64,000 nt of DNA from Branchiostoma floridae (lineage: Eukaryota; Chordata; Leptocardii; Amphioxiformes; Branchiostomatidae): the NCBI RefSeq assembly GCF_000003815.2, contig NC_049997.1, positions 10,409,860 through 10,473,859 of the forward strand, given 5' to 3'. The notes beneath the pieces are model-generated. The model did no database searches, had not been told where the DNA came from, and worked only from the letters and a program-made list of their open reading frames with translations. Positions within the stretch are counted from its first letter, which is position 1. Every line of letters starts with the position of its first letter. Of the stretch, positions 42,801 through 49,835 are shown piece by piece. A program made the position numbers and the translations under genes.

Positions 42801-45641
42801 AAGTGAGTGAGTAACAGTCTGGCAGAAGGGGCACAACTGCAAAAGTCACAGTTAACCCCCAAATTTGACAAAACTAAAGAACCTCACCAAGGAAATGGAT
42901 AAAGTACATTGCAAAGCATTCTGGTTGTCATGCATCTTAACACATCAATTAATGTATTACATCCTGACAAAGTTCTTTCTTTCTTTTTCTTCCACCTGAC
43001 AAAAACCACCTGCTCTTCACGACGAATCACGTCAAGGTGAAACGAAATCGTGATGGTACCAGTTCTGACCACAATGCACCGCGCCAAACGTCACTGATGA
43101 CGTCATGACACAAGGAGGAAAATGGAAGAATGGATGGATGACGGTACCATCACCTCGTTAGTTTAAAGTTGTTTGGAAACATGCTGTTAGTAATGGACGA
43201 ATGTTTTAGAAACATGCTGTTAGTAATGGGCGAATGTTTCACATCAGGAAAACCCCTGAAGAGCAAAGACAGGAGACGAGCGATTCGAGGGGCTTATTAT
43301 CAGGTATCTATCATAGCTACCTCTGGAGGCTTGGATCCTTTTGCGCATGCCCCTCTGGGCGTTCTAACACCGACGGATTCTGCAAAGTCACAGAAGCTTC
43401 CTTCTTTGCAATCATCCTGCTTATAGCAGTCCAGGCCCTGGGCAACGCAAACGAGAGAGGGATGCTTCATACTTGTCCATTTGTGAATCTTTTATCTCTA
43501 TTTAGATATCGTTGTCACTGACTTTATAACCAAAAGCCCTGTGCTAAGGAAGTTGACACAAGGTTTATTTTGCGGTTCACACGAAGAAAAAAGTTCTTCA
43601 CATAACCAGTGATCAGCTGGAAAAAAGTTAACATAAAGCATTGAAATCAAACTTAAAACAAACATATAGGTTTTGTTTGTAAAAGTGTAGCAAAAGCGAT
43701 CGAACCTCAGACTGAGGACAAAGCATATGCGCATGACGCTTTTTTTGTTAGCTAGTAGTGCAATGCTGCTTTATTTTACTGTTCGCGTGTTGTATATAGG
43801 AGCAGAATTCTGGGTTGTTTTAATGATACTTACCAGGCACATGCCTTTCGCGCCCGGCTCAGCAAAGAAGCAGTATTCGAAATTTGGGCATTCTTGATTG
43901 GAGCCGCACTCGACCTTGGTTCCTATGAGACCATTCTGTAAGGACAGAGCAAGATTATGTCAGGTTGGACAAGGTAGTTCCTTGCAATCAAAATCTTTCG
44001 TGGACATACACTTGTTAAACTGTTGCTGTGAGATAAGGTACACGTAAGATAATGTTAGCTAATTAGGTTGGACAAGGCAGATTCATGATATTAAAAATCT
44101 TTCGTGGACACGTATATTAAGCTATGGGATAAGTTATATTCTAAAACATGGAAGTACTAATCTCTAAGCAGATCTTGCGTGGCATAAGATAGTATCATAA
44201 GCTGTGGAAGAAGTTTAGTTGACAGAGGAGTTAATTGGCCACGGCTAAACTCCTTTCCCAGCTTATGATACTATCTTATGCCACGCAATATCTGCTTGGA
44301 GATTAGGAAGTACAACGTCAAAGGATGATGCACAGTACTTTCAAGTATAGTTATCTTTGTCCAGCATTACAAAGTCAGAGCCCTTCTTGGTCGATCATGT
44401 CTTCAGGGACATGCAGCCATAACACTTGTGATAATTGACACCATTAGCCCATATATTTCGTGTATTACCGTATATATGTCAGGATACATTAGATTGAATG
44501 ACCCAAATATTACTTCTGAAAATAGTTTCATCAGGTTGGTAGAATATTGGATATAGGAGAATTCTTTTTACACCAGAGGTACTTACAATGCTTAAGTTTC
44601 TTACGTTTCTGAGAGACATCGAAATGTAAGCAATGTAAGTACCTCTGGTTGCAATTGTGTAAAAAGAATTCTCCTATATCCCAGTTATTACTATTGGAAA
44701 CATACCGCGCTCGGTTGGGGTCGTGTAGCGTACGTAACTGTAGAGCATTTGGCTCAGAAGCCAAATCTAGAGGGCATGGGTTTAAATCCTGGCATGCTAC
44801 CGATCTCGGGAGGTACTTTGCACAACTTTTCTCATCCCACCCAGGGGTAAAAAGGGGCAATTGACTTCGGTTGGGGAGGTAAAGGGCGGTGGAAGAAAAG
44901 GGCTAGGATGAGCTCCGCCTCCCAAAACGGTGCCTTAGATACAGTAGATAACATCCCACTGTCTCTATCTACCCTCTGTCTGTCCTTCACAGGTGGTACT
45001 GTTATAATAAGTTACTAACTCGAGTACAGTGCTATATTGTCCTCGTTTGTCTTAAAGTAAGTGACCGTGAAGCTGTCTTGTAAATCTTGGGTCATATTTG
45101 CCCATAGTTAGTACATTTTACGCGGCTCAAGGAGATGTAGACTAATTCGAAGCCAACCGTCTTTATTTCTCCAGTAAACGTTTCAAGAAGGCCGTGTAAA
45201 GGTGGGGTCGCACATGCGTATATATTCAAGTCCGTTTTAGGTGCGTATGAAGCTCTTAGTCTCTACCAGGCTCCACAGGTCGCGAGGAAAATAGTACAAA
45301 TTGGATGAATATAGATACATAACATGCAAGATGAGTTAGCTGACCGAGAAGTATGGTAAGCGACCCAGCTAACTCGTCTGACATGTTACCTGTTTACGTT
45401 TGTCCAATTTCTATGATTTTTCCAACGACCTGTGGAGCCTGGTGGAGGCAAATACTCCCATGCGCGCCTCATACGGACTTAAATATATACGCAGGTGTAA
45501 ACCCACCTTTACGAAGGAGACTTTGTTCAATGGATCTACCAACCTGATGAAACTATTTACGGAGATAAAGATTACCCTTACCCCGTATGGAACAGCCTGT
45601 AGCACCAGGGACAGCATCAGCAAACAGAGACTGGACGTCAT
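22576..45641 (-). CDS. Gene M: secreted protein of about 23 cysteine modules
   Basis: Twenty-four complete exons (M1-M10, M12-M25) give 964 codons in one phase-0 frame from ATG at 45641 to TGA at 22576; exon M11 runs into a gap. M1 is a 20-residue signal peptide; each later exon holds one module, C-x5-C-x(4-6)-C-x(8-14)-C, usually starting C-Y-x-D-x-D-C and ending G-x-G-x-C. Linkers of 1-30 residues vary, three being Pro-Gln repeats. The protein is predicted to be secreted and stiffened by disulphides; no transmembrane segment or enzymatic motif is seen. The module spacing resembles the first half of Dickkopf N-terminal domains, but family and role are unknown. Gene P is its convergent relative. 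Confidence 0.85.
23182..23322 (-). CDS. Gene M exon M24, six-cysteine module
   Basis: Forty-seven codons. An N-terminal extension with an extra cysteine (TGCAISLSELEG) precedes ECNVYDDC, AYEYC, then FDIC and KGYC. Two additional cysteines could pair with each other. Acceptor TTTCGCAG, donor GTAAGT. The PxxEYC-F stretch is close to M2. Confidence 0.9.
23376..23710 (+). mobile_element. tRNA-derived SINE-like copy, interrupted
   Basis: A B-box-like GTTTGAGTTCC near 23428 follows GACTAGCGGATA. The 3' part (CACTGCCC-like CTACTGCCCCTACGGCCT at about 23670) matches the elements at 44700-45062 and 59290-59666. A block of TTGTTGCGAA-type repeats (23520-23590) interrupts it. Confidence 0.6.
23889..24053 (-). 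CDS. Gene M exon M23, module with Pro-Gln repeat
   Basis: Fifty-five codons: ICYQDRDC, then a shortened C-x4-C (NGGRC) and a ten-residue loop ending FGVC. An uninterrupted run of about ten Pro-Gln pairs follows, ending VPQ. Acceptor GTTGTACAG, donor GTGAGT. The repeat DNA (GGTTGCGGCTGTGGTTG-type) is prone to slippage. Confidence 0.9.
24565..24672 (-). CDS. Gene M exon M22, module
   Basis: Thirty-six codons: PKYCYLNSHC, GNFC, and a ten-residue loop ending TYGVC, with linker RRGPFPTDV. Acceptor CATTCCAG, donor GTCAGT. Confidence 0.9.
25028..25114 (-). CDS. Gene M exon M21, compact module
   Basis: Twenty-nine codons, the shortest full module exon here apart from M25-type ends: VFYCNRDEDC, IGVC, a loop ending YGTC, and only two linker residues. 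Acceptor TTTTGATAG, donor GTAAGA. Confidence 0.85.
25552..25662 (-). CDS. Gene M exon M20, module
   Basis: Thirty-seven codons: IQFCTEDRDC, DHFC, and a twelve-residue loop ending VAGIC, with linker KRGTRAGP. Acceptor CCCTGTAG, donor GTAATA. Confidence 0.9.
25700..25920. repeat. Degenerate GATGAT/ATGATT low-complexity tract
   Basis: Imperfect repeats of GATGAT, GATAAG and ATGATTAT in intron M19-M20. No coding signal. Confidence 0.7.
26065..26193 (-). CDS. Gene M exon M19, module with Gly/Pro linker
   Basis: Forty-three codons: SCMNDRDC, GNYC, and a thirteen-residue loop ending VGTC, then RPGQRPTGPGG. Acceptor CCCCTAG, donor GTGAAA (weaker than the others). Confidence 0.85.
26674..26796 (-). 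CDS. Gene M exon M18, module
   Basis: Forty-one codons: PKYCLEERDC, GYTC, and a loop ending LGYGEC, with linker EPGNIRPQPPQPDP, a short Pro-Gln tract. Acceptor TTCCCCAG, donor GTAGGA. Confidence 0.9.
26825..27015 (+). mobile_element. LINE 3' tail fragment
   Basis: A plus-strand frame ends LCFQKRSQTQPV and stop, matching the FHCFQKRNQTPNA end of the 5740-6397 LINE. TAGCCCTCGGGCACGATC and TTGCAAATAAACTTC then match that element's 3' UTR. It sits 28 bases from exon M18, antisense to gene M. Confidence 0.8.
27303..27461 (-). CDS. Gene M exon M17, module with Pro-Gln repeat
   Basis: Fifty-three codons: SCASDADC, GTMC, and a ten-residue loop ending GYGQC, then VQPPPGGIV and about eight Gln-Pro pairs ending GP. 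Acceptor TTACTCAG, donor GTAAGT. Confidence 0.9.
27462..28039. repeat. Intron M16-M17 with (GT)n microsatellite
   Basis: A pure GT run occupies about 27777-27822, preceded by imperfect GT/CGTA repeats. The following sequence (CAGCATAACTTTTGGACC...) has no recognised function. A long His/Thr frame across the run is an artefact. Confidence 0.9.
28040..28232. mobile_element. MITE, TTCGCGGTGG family, copy 1
   Basis: Ends TACTGTAAATG and CATTTACAGTA enclose repeated arms ATGTTCGCGGTGG and CCACCGCGAAC. A related element lies at 38422-38567. Its end is 16 bases beyond the M16 donor. Confidence 0.85.
28250..28378 (-). CDS. Gene M exon M16, module
   Basis: Forty-three codons: GCVNDASC, GEYC, and a ten-residue loop ending TGAGTC, then an eighteen-residue linker ending PTPE. 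Acceptor ACTTGCAG, donor GTATGT. Confidence 0.9.
28902..29015 (-). CDS. Gene M exon M15, module
   Basis: Thirty-eight codons: PCYSDDDC, GRLC, and a Gly-rich loop ending GRGTC, then a polar linker (VDGVPQHGG...). One of the closest exons to the consensus. Acceptor CTCCTGCAG, donor GTAGTA. Confidence 0.9.
29673..29786 (-). CDS. Gene M exon M14, module
   Basis: Thirty-eight codons: QYCYRPEEC, GFYC, and a loop ending GFGTC, with linker RQGSGERQPAS. Acceptor CATTACAG, donor GTAAGC. Confidence 0.9.
30070..31155 (-). mobile_element. Non-LTR retrotransposon, reverse transcriptase part
   Basis: A 353-codon minus-strand frame (31152 to 30091) carries the RT landmarks GVKQGSVLSPILF and FGYADDIC, then YLGSV, LLYGCESW and RWLGHVERM, ending in GRPRKRWRDN. 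The endonuclease and first RT blocks are missing (5' truncation at about 31155). The 3' end has an AGATGTAAG-type short tandem tail at 30070-30095. The frame is intact over this span, so the insertion may be recent. It lies in intron M13-M14. Confidence 0.9.
31156..31325 (-). mobile_element. Second LINE fragment (C-terminal zinc-knuckle)
   Basis: One minus-strand frame reads QRFCPFCPEHIEDEFHF, then C-S-G-Y, the C-terminal motif seen in the 5740-6397 LINE but from a different lineage. It begins a few bases after the M13 donor and stops where the RT fragment begins, so the two lie next to each other or are nested. Confidence 0.75.
31328..31432 (-). CDS. Gene M exon M13, module
   Basis: Thirty-five codons: FCYNDPDC, GQYC, and a nine-residue loop ending GVGTC, then RSGNPPAPAPA. 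Acceptor CATTACAG, donor GTAAGT directly followed by LINE sequence. Confidence 0.9.
31854..32012 (-). CDS. Gene M exon M12, module with Pro-Gln/Val repeat
   Basis: Fifty-three codons: QQQFCYSDNEC, GRYC, and a loop ending GYGVC, then PQPQPVPVQPQ and further Gln-Pro pairs ending SG. Acceptor TTTACAG, donor GTAGGT. Confidence 0.9.
32741..35042 (-). CDS. Thr-rich/basic long exon (nested gene or alternative end)
   Basis: An open frame runs from a possible acceptor (TTTCGACAG, 35043-35051) to TGA at 32741, broken by a 143-N gap. An in-frame TAG lies just upstream of that acceptor and no early ATG exists, so it should be an internal-start, terminal exon. The first ~130 residues are very basic (RRGRQQANRR, KQRKRKRF). 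After the gap the protein is Thr/Asn-rich with many N-x-T/S sequons and imperfect repeats of YLPRNTTAYQ. Then comes a Lys/Arg/Pro-rich part and a C-terminus with FNTSIHLD. It may be a mucin-like extracellular protein. No domain is recognised. Confidence 0.55.
34497..34639. other. Assembly gap (143 N) inside the Thr-rich frame
   Basis: The frame is open to within a codon of the gap on one side (a TGA abuts its low edge on the minus strand) and fully open on the other, so continuity of the exon across it is likely but unproven. Confidence 0.95.
35083..35593. other. Assembly gap (511 N) hiding most of exon M11
   Basis: The gap separates the beginning of exon M11 from the Thr-rich exon. The 3' part of M11, its donor and possibly more exons are missing. 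Confidence 0.95.
35594..35617 (-). CDS. Gene M exon M11, partial, cut by gap
   Basis: After the acceptor CATTGTTGCAG, eight codons read QVDEVCYR and then the gap begins. The phase and the C-Y start match other module exons such as M12 and M23, so this is very likely another module. Confidence 0.7.
36088..36314. mobile_element. MITE, CTCTACCAGGCTCC family, copy 1
   Basis: Ends GCCTCTACCAGGCTCC and GGAGCCTGGTAGAGGC are inverted. Inner arms TTGGCCAAGC and GCTTGGCCAA also pair. A second copy is at 45258-45450. It ends 40 bases from exon M10. Confidence 0.85.
36355..36465 (-). CDS. Gene M exon M10, module
   Basis: Thirty-seven codons: PNFCYSNDDC, ERYC, and a loop ending GYGTC, with linker RLGPRGPVAVP. 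Acceptor CACCACCAG, donor GTAAAA. Confidence 0.9.
36466..38267. other. Intron M9-M10 (1.8 kb), no exon recognised
   Basis: A CCGAGGGACCACTGCGGTG stretch at 36790 resembles TGAGGGACAACTGCGGTGC on the opposite strand near 36585, a weak inverted pair. Nothing else was identified. Confidence 0.4.
38268..38390 (-). CDS. Gene M exon M9, module with acidic linker
   Basis: Forty-one codons: GFCFVDKEC, GHIC, and a loop ending GFGEC, then LLGNREIEIDIRGR, a charged linker unlike the Pro-rich ones. Acceptor ATCTGCAG, donor GTAGGG. Confidence 0.9.
38422..38567. mobile_element. MITE, TTCGCGGTGG family, copy 2
   Basis: Arms AAAATGTTCGCGGTGG and CCACCGCGAAAATAAAT are inverted, with an internal TTTCCACCGCGAAATATC. 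It starts about 30 bases upstream of the M9 acceptor, within the zone where the branch point is expected. Confidence 0.75.
38568..39232. other. Intron M8-M9, no exon recognised
   Basis: AT-rich sequence with no further module exon or clear repeat. Confidence 0.4.
39233..39364 (-). CDS. Gene M exon M8, module
   Basis: Forty-four codons: MFCYADSDC, GVKC, and the shortest last loop of the gene (eight residues, KGGMC), then AGAGGTNEITPDQTPDK. Acceptor ATTTCAG, donor GTACGG. A decayed partial copy lies upstream at 39471-39522. Confidence 0.9.
39471..39522 (-). pseudogene. Decayed partial copy of exon M8
   Basis: On the minus strand TTCAG-GGAGGC-AACATGTTC is followed by GACTGTGACC and a sequence matching M8 up to the Glu-Met-Thr codons. 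Fifteen bases are deleted (five codons including the first cysteine), and the second half of the exon and the donor are absent, so it is not expected to be a working module. Confidence 0.75.
40073..40180 (-). CDS. Gene M exon M7, module
   Basis: Thirty-six codons: VYCYDDPMC, GFRC, and a loop ending VYGIC, with linker IEDGKAQPD. Acceptor TCCCCCAG, donor GTGAGT. Confidence 0.9.
40488..40601 (-). CDS. Gene M exon M6, module
   Basis: Thirty-eight codons: IPCKQDPDC, NSYC, and a thirteen-residue loop ending VGEC, with linker VRGSRRGE. Acceptor TTTTTCAG, donor GTAGGT. Its first bases and acceptor are part of the tandem array upstream. Confidence 0.9.
40586..41105. repeat. Tandem array with exon M6 acceptor fragments
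   Basis: Units of about 150 bases each contain CCCTGAAAACAAG-like (the M6 acceptor in reverse), TTTGCAATATCAAGCGAAAC, GGCATCGCCAAACACTCTAG and CATGCGCAAAGAGCA. Two are clear (40590-40735 and 40736-40890), followed by more diverged units (40891-41105). Only the first is joined to a complete exon. Confidence 0.8.
41341..41587. mobile_element. MITE, GGCCCCCTTTCACTAGACG family, copy at M5 donor
   Basis: Ends TTAGGCCCCCCTTTCACTAG and CTAGTGGAAAGGGGGTATTA. Subterminal GATCGCGCTGCGCTC and GCAGAGAGAGCG match the copies at 47486 and 56908. The right end touches the M5 splice donor. Confidence 0.85.
41589..41762 (-). CDS. Gene M exon M5, module with long Pro linker
   Basis: Fifty-eight codons, the longest exon in gene M: VCYKDIDC, GRYC, and an eleven-residue loop ending LGIC, then thirty linker residues rich in Pro, Glu and Asp (PPPYVVPSEPQEPVK...). 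Acceptor TTCTCCAG, donor GTAATA, of which only the first bases precede the MITE end. Confidence 0.9.
41763..42296. other. Intron M4-M5, unassigned part
   Basis: AT-rich, with no exon or clear repeat recognised apart from the nested MITEs that follow. Confidence 0.4.
42297..42587. mobile_element. Nested MITE pair
   Basis: The outer element has CTCCGAGCAGAGGTTGAG and CCCAACCTCTGCTTGGAGA ends (CTCTCCAAGCAGAGG family). Inserted within it at 42389-42558 is an AGTAGAAGCC-family element with ends ACAGTAGAAGCCAGTTAATT and AAACGGCTTCTACTGT. The outer right end is 14 bases from the M4 donor. Confidence 0.85.
42602..42718 (-). CDS. Gene M exon M4, module with basic linker
   Basis: Thirty-nine codons: VLCNRDSMC, SYFC, and a loop ending NGMC, then RKRQHRQLHGG, a strongly basic linker that could be a proprotein-type cleavage site. 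Acceptor TTCTACAG, donor GTAAGA. Confidence 0.9.
42719..43320. other. Intron M3-M4, no exon recognised
   Basis: Contains a short direct repeat, AAACATGCTGTTAGTAATGG, twice at about 43177 and 43211. No coding signal. Confidence 0.5.
43321..43437 (-). CDS. Gene M exon M3, module
   Basis: Thirty-nine codons: LDCYKQDDC, GSFC, and a fourteen-residue loop (the longest in gene M) ending RGAC, with linker AKGSKPPE. Acceptor GTTGCCCAG, donor GTAGCT. Confidence 0.85.
43834..43935 (-). CDS. Gene M exon M2, first module
   Basis: Thirty-four codons: VECGSNQEC, FEYC, and a ten-residue loop ending KGMC with one linker residue. It opens with NGLIGTK, which follows the signal-peptide exon directly. Acceptor CCTTACAG, donor GTAAGT. 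Confidence 0.9.
44157..44306. mobile_element. MITE, AATCTCCAAGCAGAT subfamily, copy 2
   Basis: Arms GCATAAGATAGTATCATAAG and CTTATGATACTATCTTATGC pair over 20 bases, with outer ends TAATCTCTAAGCAGAT and CTGCTTGGAGATTA. In intron M1-M2. Confidence 0.9.
44549..44682. repeat. Long palindrome (hairpin element)
   Basis: GGATATAGGAGAATTCTTTT pairs with AAAAGAATTCTCCTATATCC, continued by CCAGAGGTACTTACA and its complement TGTAAGTACCTCTGG. Only a short centre is unpaired. Probably a MITE. Confidence 0.85.
44700..45062 (+). mobile_element. tRNA-derived SINE
   Basis: The 5' part carries a B-box-like GGTTTAAATCC (about 44779) after TAGAGCATTTGGCTCAGAAG, as in a tRNA-derived head. The body (TTGACTTCGGTTGGGGAGGT, CACTGTC) and the tail (TTGTCTTAAAGTAAG) match 59290-59666. 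Confidence 0.75.
45258..45450. mobile_element. MITE, CTCTACCAGGCTCC family, copy 2
   Basis: Ends TCTCTACCAGGCTCCACAGG and CCTGTGGAGCCTGGTGGAGG, with an inner pair GAGTTAGCTG and CAGCTAACTC. In intron M1-M2, 130 bases from exon M1. Confidence 0.85.
45582..45641 (-). CDS. Gene M first coding exon M1, signal peptide
   Basis: Twenty codons from ATG: a short polar start (MTSS) and a hydrophobic core (LCLLMLSLVLQA), then VPYG and a GTAAGG donor. It is a typical secretory leader with likely cleavage near LQA. This ATG is the first in the frame; upstream in-frame codons lack another ATG nearby. Confidence 0.9.
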
Positions 45642-45699
45642 CGTCACGGTAGACACGTCTTCGGCATAGGTAGGGTTCAGAATCTGTTAAACACCTGCA

Positions 45700-45990
45700 A
45701 ACAGACCAACATTGTAGTGCATTAAAAAACAGACCAACATTGTAGTGCATTAAAAAAACAGACCAACATTGTAGTGCATTAAAAAAAACAGACCAACATT
45801 GCACCAATGAACCAATATTGTACGTAAAAAGTAGACCAACATTACATATGGGAAAACCAAACAACACTGCACAAATATAAGAAACCAATATTGTACATTA
45901 AAATAAACTTTTAAATAAACTATTGAATAAACTTAATTTCTCATATGAAAACAGACGAACATTGCAACAACAACAACAACAGACTAACAT
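45700..45990. repeat. Minisatellite upstream of gene M
   Basis: AACAGACCAACATTGTAGTG followed by CATTAAAA repeats with a period of about 28-30 bases: three near-identical units to about 45785, then degenerate ACCAACATT or ACCAATATT units to about 45990. It starts 60 bases upstream of the ATG, so it overlaps the 5' UTR or promoter region. Confidence 0.85.
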
Positions 45991-48098
45991 TGCAAACAAA
46001 CAATTGGACACAATGGTTCTGAATAAAGTTAAACTGTTATTTCCACACAAAAAACTTCATTAACCTACAAACAAATTTATGGATACGTTGATTGTAATTA
46101 TTCTAATCGCTACCTGTGCCCCCCTCCCCACTCCGACACATGTTGACCTTCTTGACCTCTTGAATACCTGAATAGCGAAGCTCATCATCACAGGTGTCTG
46201 CACGGTCAGGGCAATGACCCGTGCCTCAGGTCAAGTAGGAGACAATACCTGGTGTTTCTTATGTCTCTTCAGGTGTGATACACATGAATAAGCACCCCCC
46301 CCCCCACTACCACCCAGAAAAGTTTCATCTGGTTCCAATGTTATAGGAAAATATATCAAAGAAGGTTTTGACATTAGAAATTCCTCCAATGATTGTAAAG
46401 GCCTCCAATGATTATAAGAAACTTATCCAATACTAGAACTCCTGTATTAGTTAGATAAGCCTTAAGTTAAGCTATAGAACTGTAGTTATGTAGATGCCAT
46501 ACTTTGTACCTCGTACAATTGTTGTGCAATAAGTTATGTTGTTACAACAAGACACCAGCTTGCTTTTTTAACCTTGCTCAGACTGGCATTTTGAGTCAAT
46601 CCTGGACCGGGGGGAAGTTTTTAAGGCCCGCCCTCCTGACCTGTAACTCTTTGACGACTTATCATATGACCATCAATTTTTAATAGAATAATGTAGACAT
46701 AATATCTAAGGATTTTGAGAAATATGACGCTATTATAACGTATTATGACGTATTTATGACGCCATCATTTTTATTCTTTTGGCTGGAACCACGAAACCTC
46801 ACCCCCCCCGTCTGAATAGGGTTCAAGAGTAACTTCTTTGTAAGCTACCAATAGTTAATGTAGCTACTGTACAACAATCGTGTTCGTTTGACGTTGTATA
46901 TATATATGTATCATGTCTCTGTCAACTTTCCCTTTGTTGTGACCTGTACTTAACCCAGTGGTTATATGTACAATAAATCAAGGTCTTAATCAATTTATTC
47001 AATACATGTACACTGTAAATACAATGTTAATCCAAATCCAATGATCATTATACTTACGCATCTAGGAGGCTAGAAACCGACAATAGGGATACCCTAGCAA
47101 CGTAACAAAATAAACAAAGCGAATATCTTAATCTTGAATGACAACCCAATCCTCCACATGCCATACTTAACTAATGATAGCTTTCTATGATCAAAGAATA
47201 CAGTTTCAGGCAAGGTAACATAGTACAATTCCATCGTTCATAACTATCAATTACTGGATCATTCAACAACAGTATGCCACAGCTACGTGAACTGTCCTAC
47301 TTCTGAGTAAGTCGTTTCTTAACAATGAATGGTACTAAAGTATTCGTTAAGAACTAAACATCAACGTTATTAAATCATTTGCAATATTAAGGGCAGGTAT
47401 TTATAAACTATCATGGATGCACATTTCCTGCATGGCTTGTATGCAACTATTTCAAAGTGTTAGAGTAGTCCCCATGGCAATCTTTTAGGCCCCCTTTTCA
47501 CTAGACGGAGATCGCGATGCGCTCTCACTGCGATCTACAACCTTTGATTTCATACTGGGTATATCATACAGCATGTAAAAGTGTGGCTGACAGGACAGCA
47601 AAACACACAAAGCGTAATTTTTTTCTAAACAATTCGTTGAGCGATCTGTCAAATTCTATGTCCCGGTGACAGCGGGGCTAGAGCGCCATCCTAGTGAAAA
47701 GGGGGTATAAGGAAACATGCTATTAGGCTGGCCAAGGCGACCCAAAAGATTGCATTCCAATGTGATACAAAGGACTGTCATGTGTCACAGGTTTCATAAC
47801 GCAATAGAAGATGACAAATTGCTATCTTTAATGCATTTAGGCGTGAAACTATGATTAGCCGGATTTTCTCCAGGGCTTTATGAAATATCATACCGAGATC
47901 ATGTTACCTGCCCCCAAAGCCTACCGGATCTTTTAAAGTGCCGTTTAAAGAAATTCTTTTCCCCATAACCTATCATTAAGGATTTCCTTTTCTAAGTGTG
48001 CAACTGACAACAATATAAACTGTAACTATTTACCAATCCAGGTTATACTTCTTCTATTTTTATTCATAATTACCCCCAATGTCTCTAGGCAATCTTCT
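45991..48098. other. Intergenic DNA with LINE tail and MITE
   Basis: A LINE 3'-end sequence (TTGTGACCTGTACTTAACCC and an ACAATAAATCAAGGTCTT tail) lies at 46890-46995 and recurs at 53640-53726. A poly-C run is at 46296-46307. A MITE is listed separately. No exon is seen. Confidence 0.5.
47486..47710. mobile_element. MITE, GGCCCCCTTTCACTAGACG family
   Basis: Ends TTTAGGCCCCCTTTTCACTA and TAGTGAAAAGGGGGTATAA. The interior shares AATTCGTTGAGCGATCTGTC with the 41341 copy. Confidence 0.85.
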
Positions 48099-48988
48099 GC
48101 CTAGGTTACACATAGCCGACTTTGGCTCCCGAACACCAGCCGACTCTTAGCCGACCCAAGTCGGCAGAAGTTCGGGAGCAGTCTGACCAGTTTAGGCCAC
48201 GCCTACTTTTTTAGCGCCGAACATGTCCCGAACATCTCCCGACCAGTAAATGACTTACTCTCAACTGTGTCCTGAATGCTGTCCAACCTATTCCCTACCA
48301 TGCCGACCTCTAGCCGCAGACTACCGAATCACTCATGACTGATTCCCACCCGATTGCCGACCCTCTCTCGACTTGAAATAGACATAATCAGCGATTTTCA
48401 AAAGAGTGCTCATTTTCGTTTTTAATCAAGATTATCCTTTCCTCTATTTTGTAAACATCACCAAGAGATCAAATTTGGATCACAGATAGCTCCAATACGG
48501 TATTTATGGTTCTTTTTGTTTTTGGCTGGATGTCGGTCGTGTGAAGTTCGGGAGTGATTCGTCTACGTCCTGGCAATAATCTTTTGGCTTGGGAATGAGT
48601 TAGCAGAGATTTTTCTACGGTCTTGGGGTAATCATTGGTTAGTTGGAAACAAGCTGGGAGTAAGTCAGCAGTGTTTATGGCGTGTTTAAGATTTAATTTG
48701 ACTGCTGACTTACTCCCGAACACCAACCGAACACTAGCCGACCGTGCCGAACACCAGCCGACCACCAACCGACCCATTTCAGAGTTGCCGTTCAGAGCCG
48801 AATGTTTTGAACATTTCAAAACATTCGGATGGAGCAGCCGAACACCAGCCGACTGAGCAGAACGCCAGCCGAACGCCAGCCGACTGAGCCGAACGCCAGC
48901 CGACTACAGCCGACTAGCTCCCGAATTACTCCTAAACCATAGTCGGGAGAGAGTCGGGAGCCAAATTCGGCTATGTGTAACCTAGGCA
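48099..48988. mobile_element. 890-bp DNA transposon with TIRs and CCGAAC repeats
   Basis: Ends GCCTAGGTTACACATAGCCG and CGGCTATGTGTAACCTAGGC are perfect inverted repeats. Both halves are filled with GAACACCAGCCGAC- or GCCGACTGAGCCGAACGC-type repeats in opposite orientation. No transposase frame. Confidence 0.85.
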
Positions 48989-49835
48989 TTAGGCTACTCG
49001 ACAAATGATAGATAAACCATAGTATAGAGCTCCGATTCACACACTAATAAAGGTTAAGTATGCTATGTACATGTATATACACCTTCGGGGCACATTTGTC
49101 TGTACTATCATAGCAAAGCAATACTATTCATGTTGTTGTATTTTTGTATTGCTTGTATTCATTACTCTCCAAGCAGAGGTTAGGCTCCTGTTGTTTTTGA
49201 CGTTTTAGGCGTTTTTATCGGGCTTCTCTATTTTGTACCGTTTTCTTGATGTCTCACCAGAAAAGATCTCCTTGGAGAGTTTTTAGTCATCACATGTATA
49301 GCTAGTTCAACCTTTAAGTGTACATACGGTTGAATTCTAGTAAAAGAAGCCCAAATATTTCTACTGTACATGTTAAGACCATTCTGTTACTTGTCTTTAG
49401 TTGTTTGAGACGCACGCAGGTGGGTAAGGGTTCACACCTGGATGACATCCATAAAACAATCGTCACTGTTTGAAACCGGTCAAGCCCAATCAATGTTCTA
49501 AAGACTGCGGATCGGAAACTAATCTCTGCACACATAGCTGACCTGCGCTGCAGCTGGGTGATTTATTACAGGCTGTTGTTTGGCTGTTAATTGTAAAGAT
49601 CACAATACATGGCTTCTATTAGTCAACCAGAGTCTGGCCAACCGTCTGCACTTGGATAAACGAAGAAAGAAAACTAATTATCACCAGGAGTTTAACAGCA
49701 TTACAAGCAAAATAGCCTACAACAACGCATGGTTTGTATCGTTTTGTCCACAAGCCGGCACAACTGGCAACCCCCGGTCACACAAGCACCAAGTTGGTAC
49801 ACGTGCGTTTGATCAACCTGACATCAAAGAAGGAA
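48989..49835. other. Gene-free stretch with MITE fragment
   Basis: The CTCTCCAAGCAGAGG family recurs at 49163-49280 (left end plus TTTTTATCGGGCTTC, then a CCTTGGAGAG end), internally deleted. No exon is seen. Confidence 0.5.
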
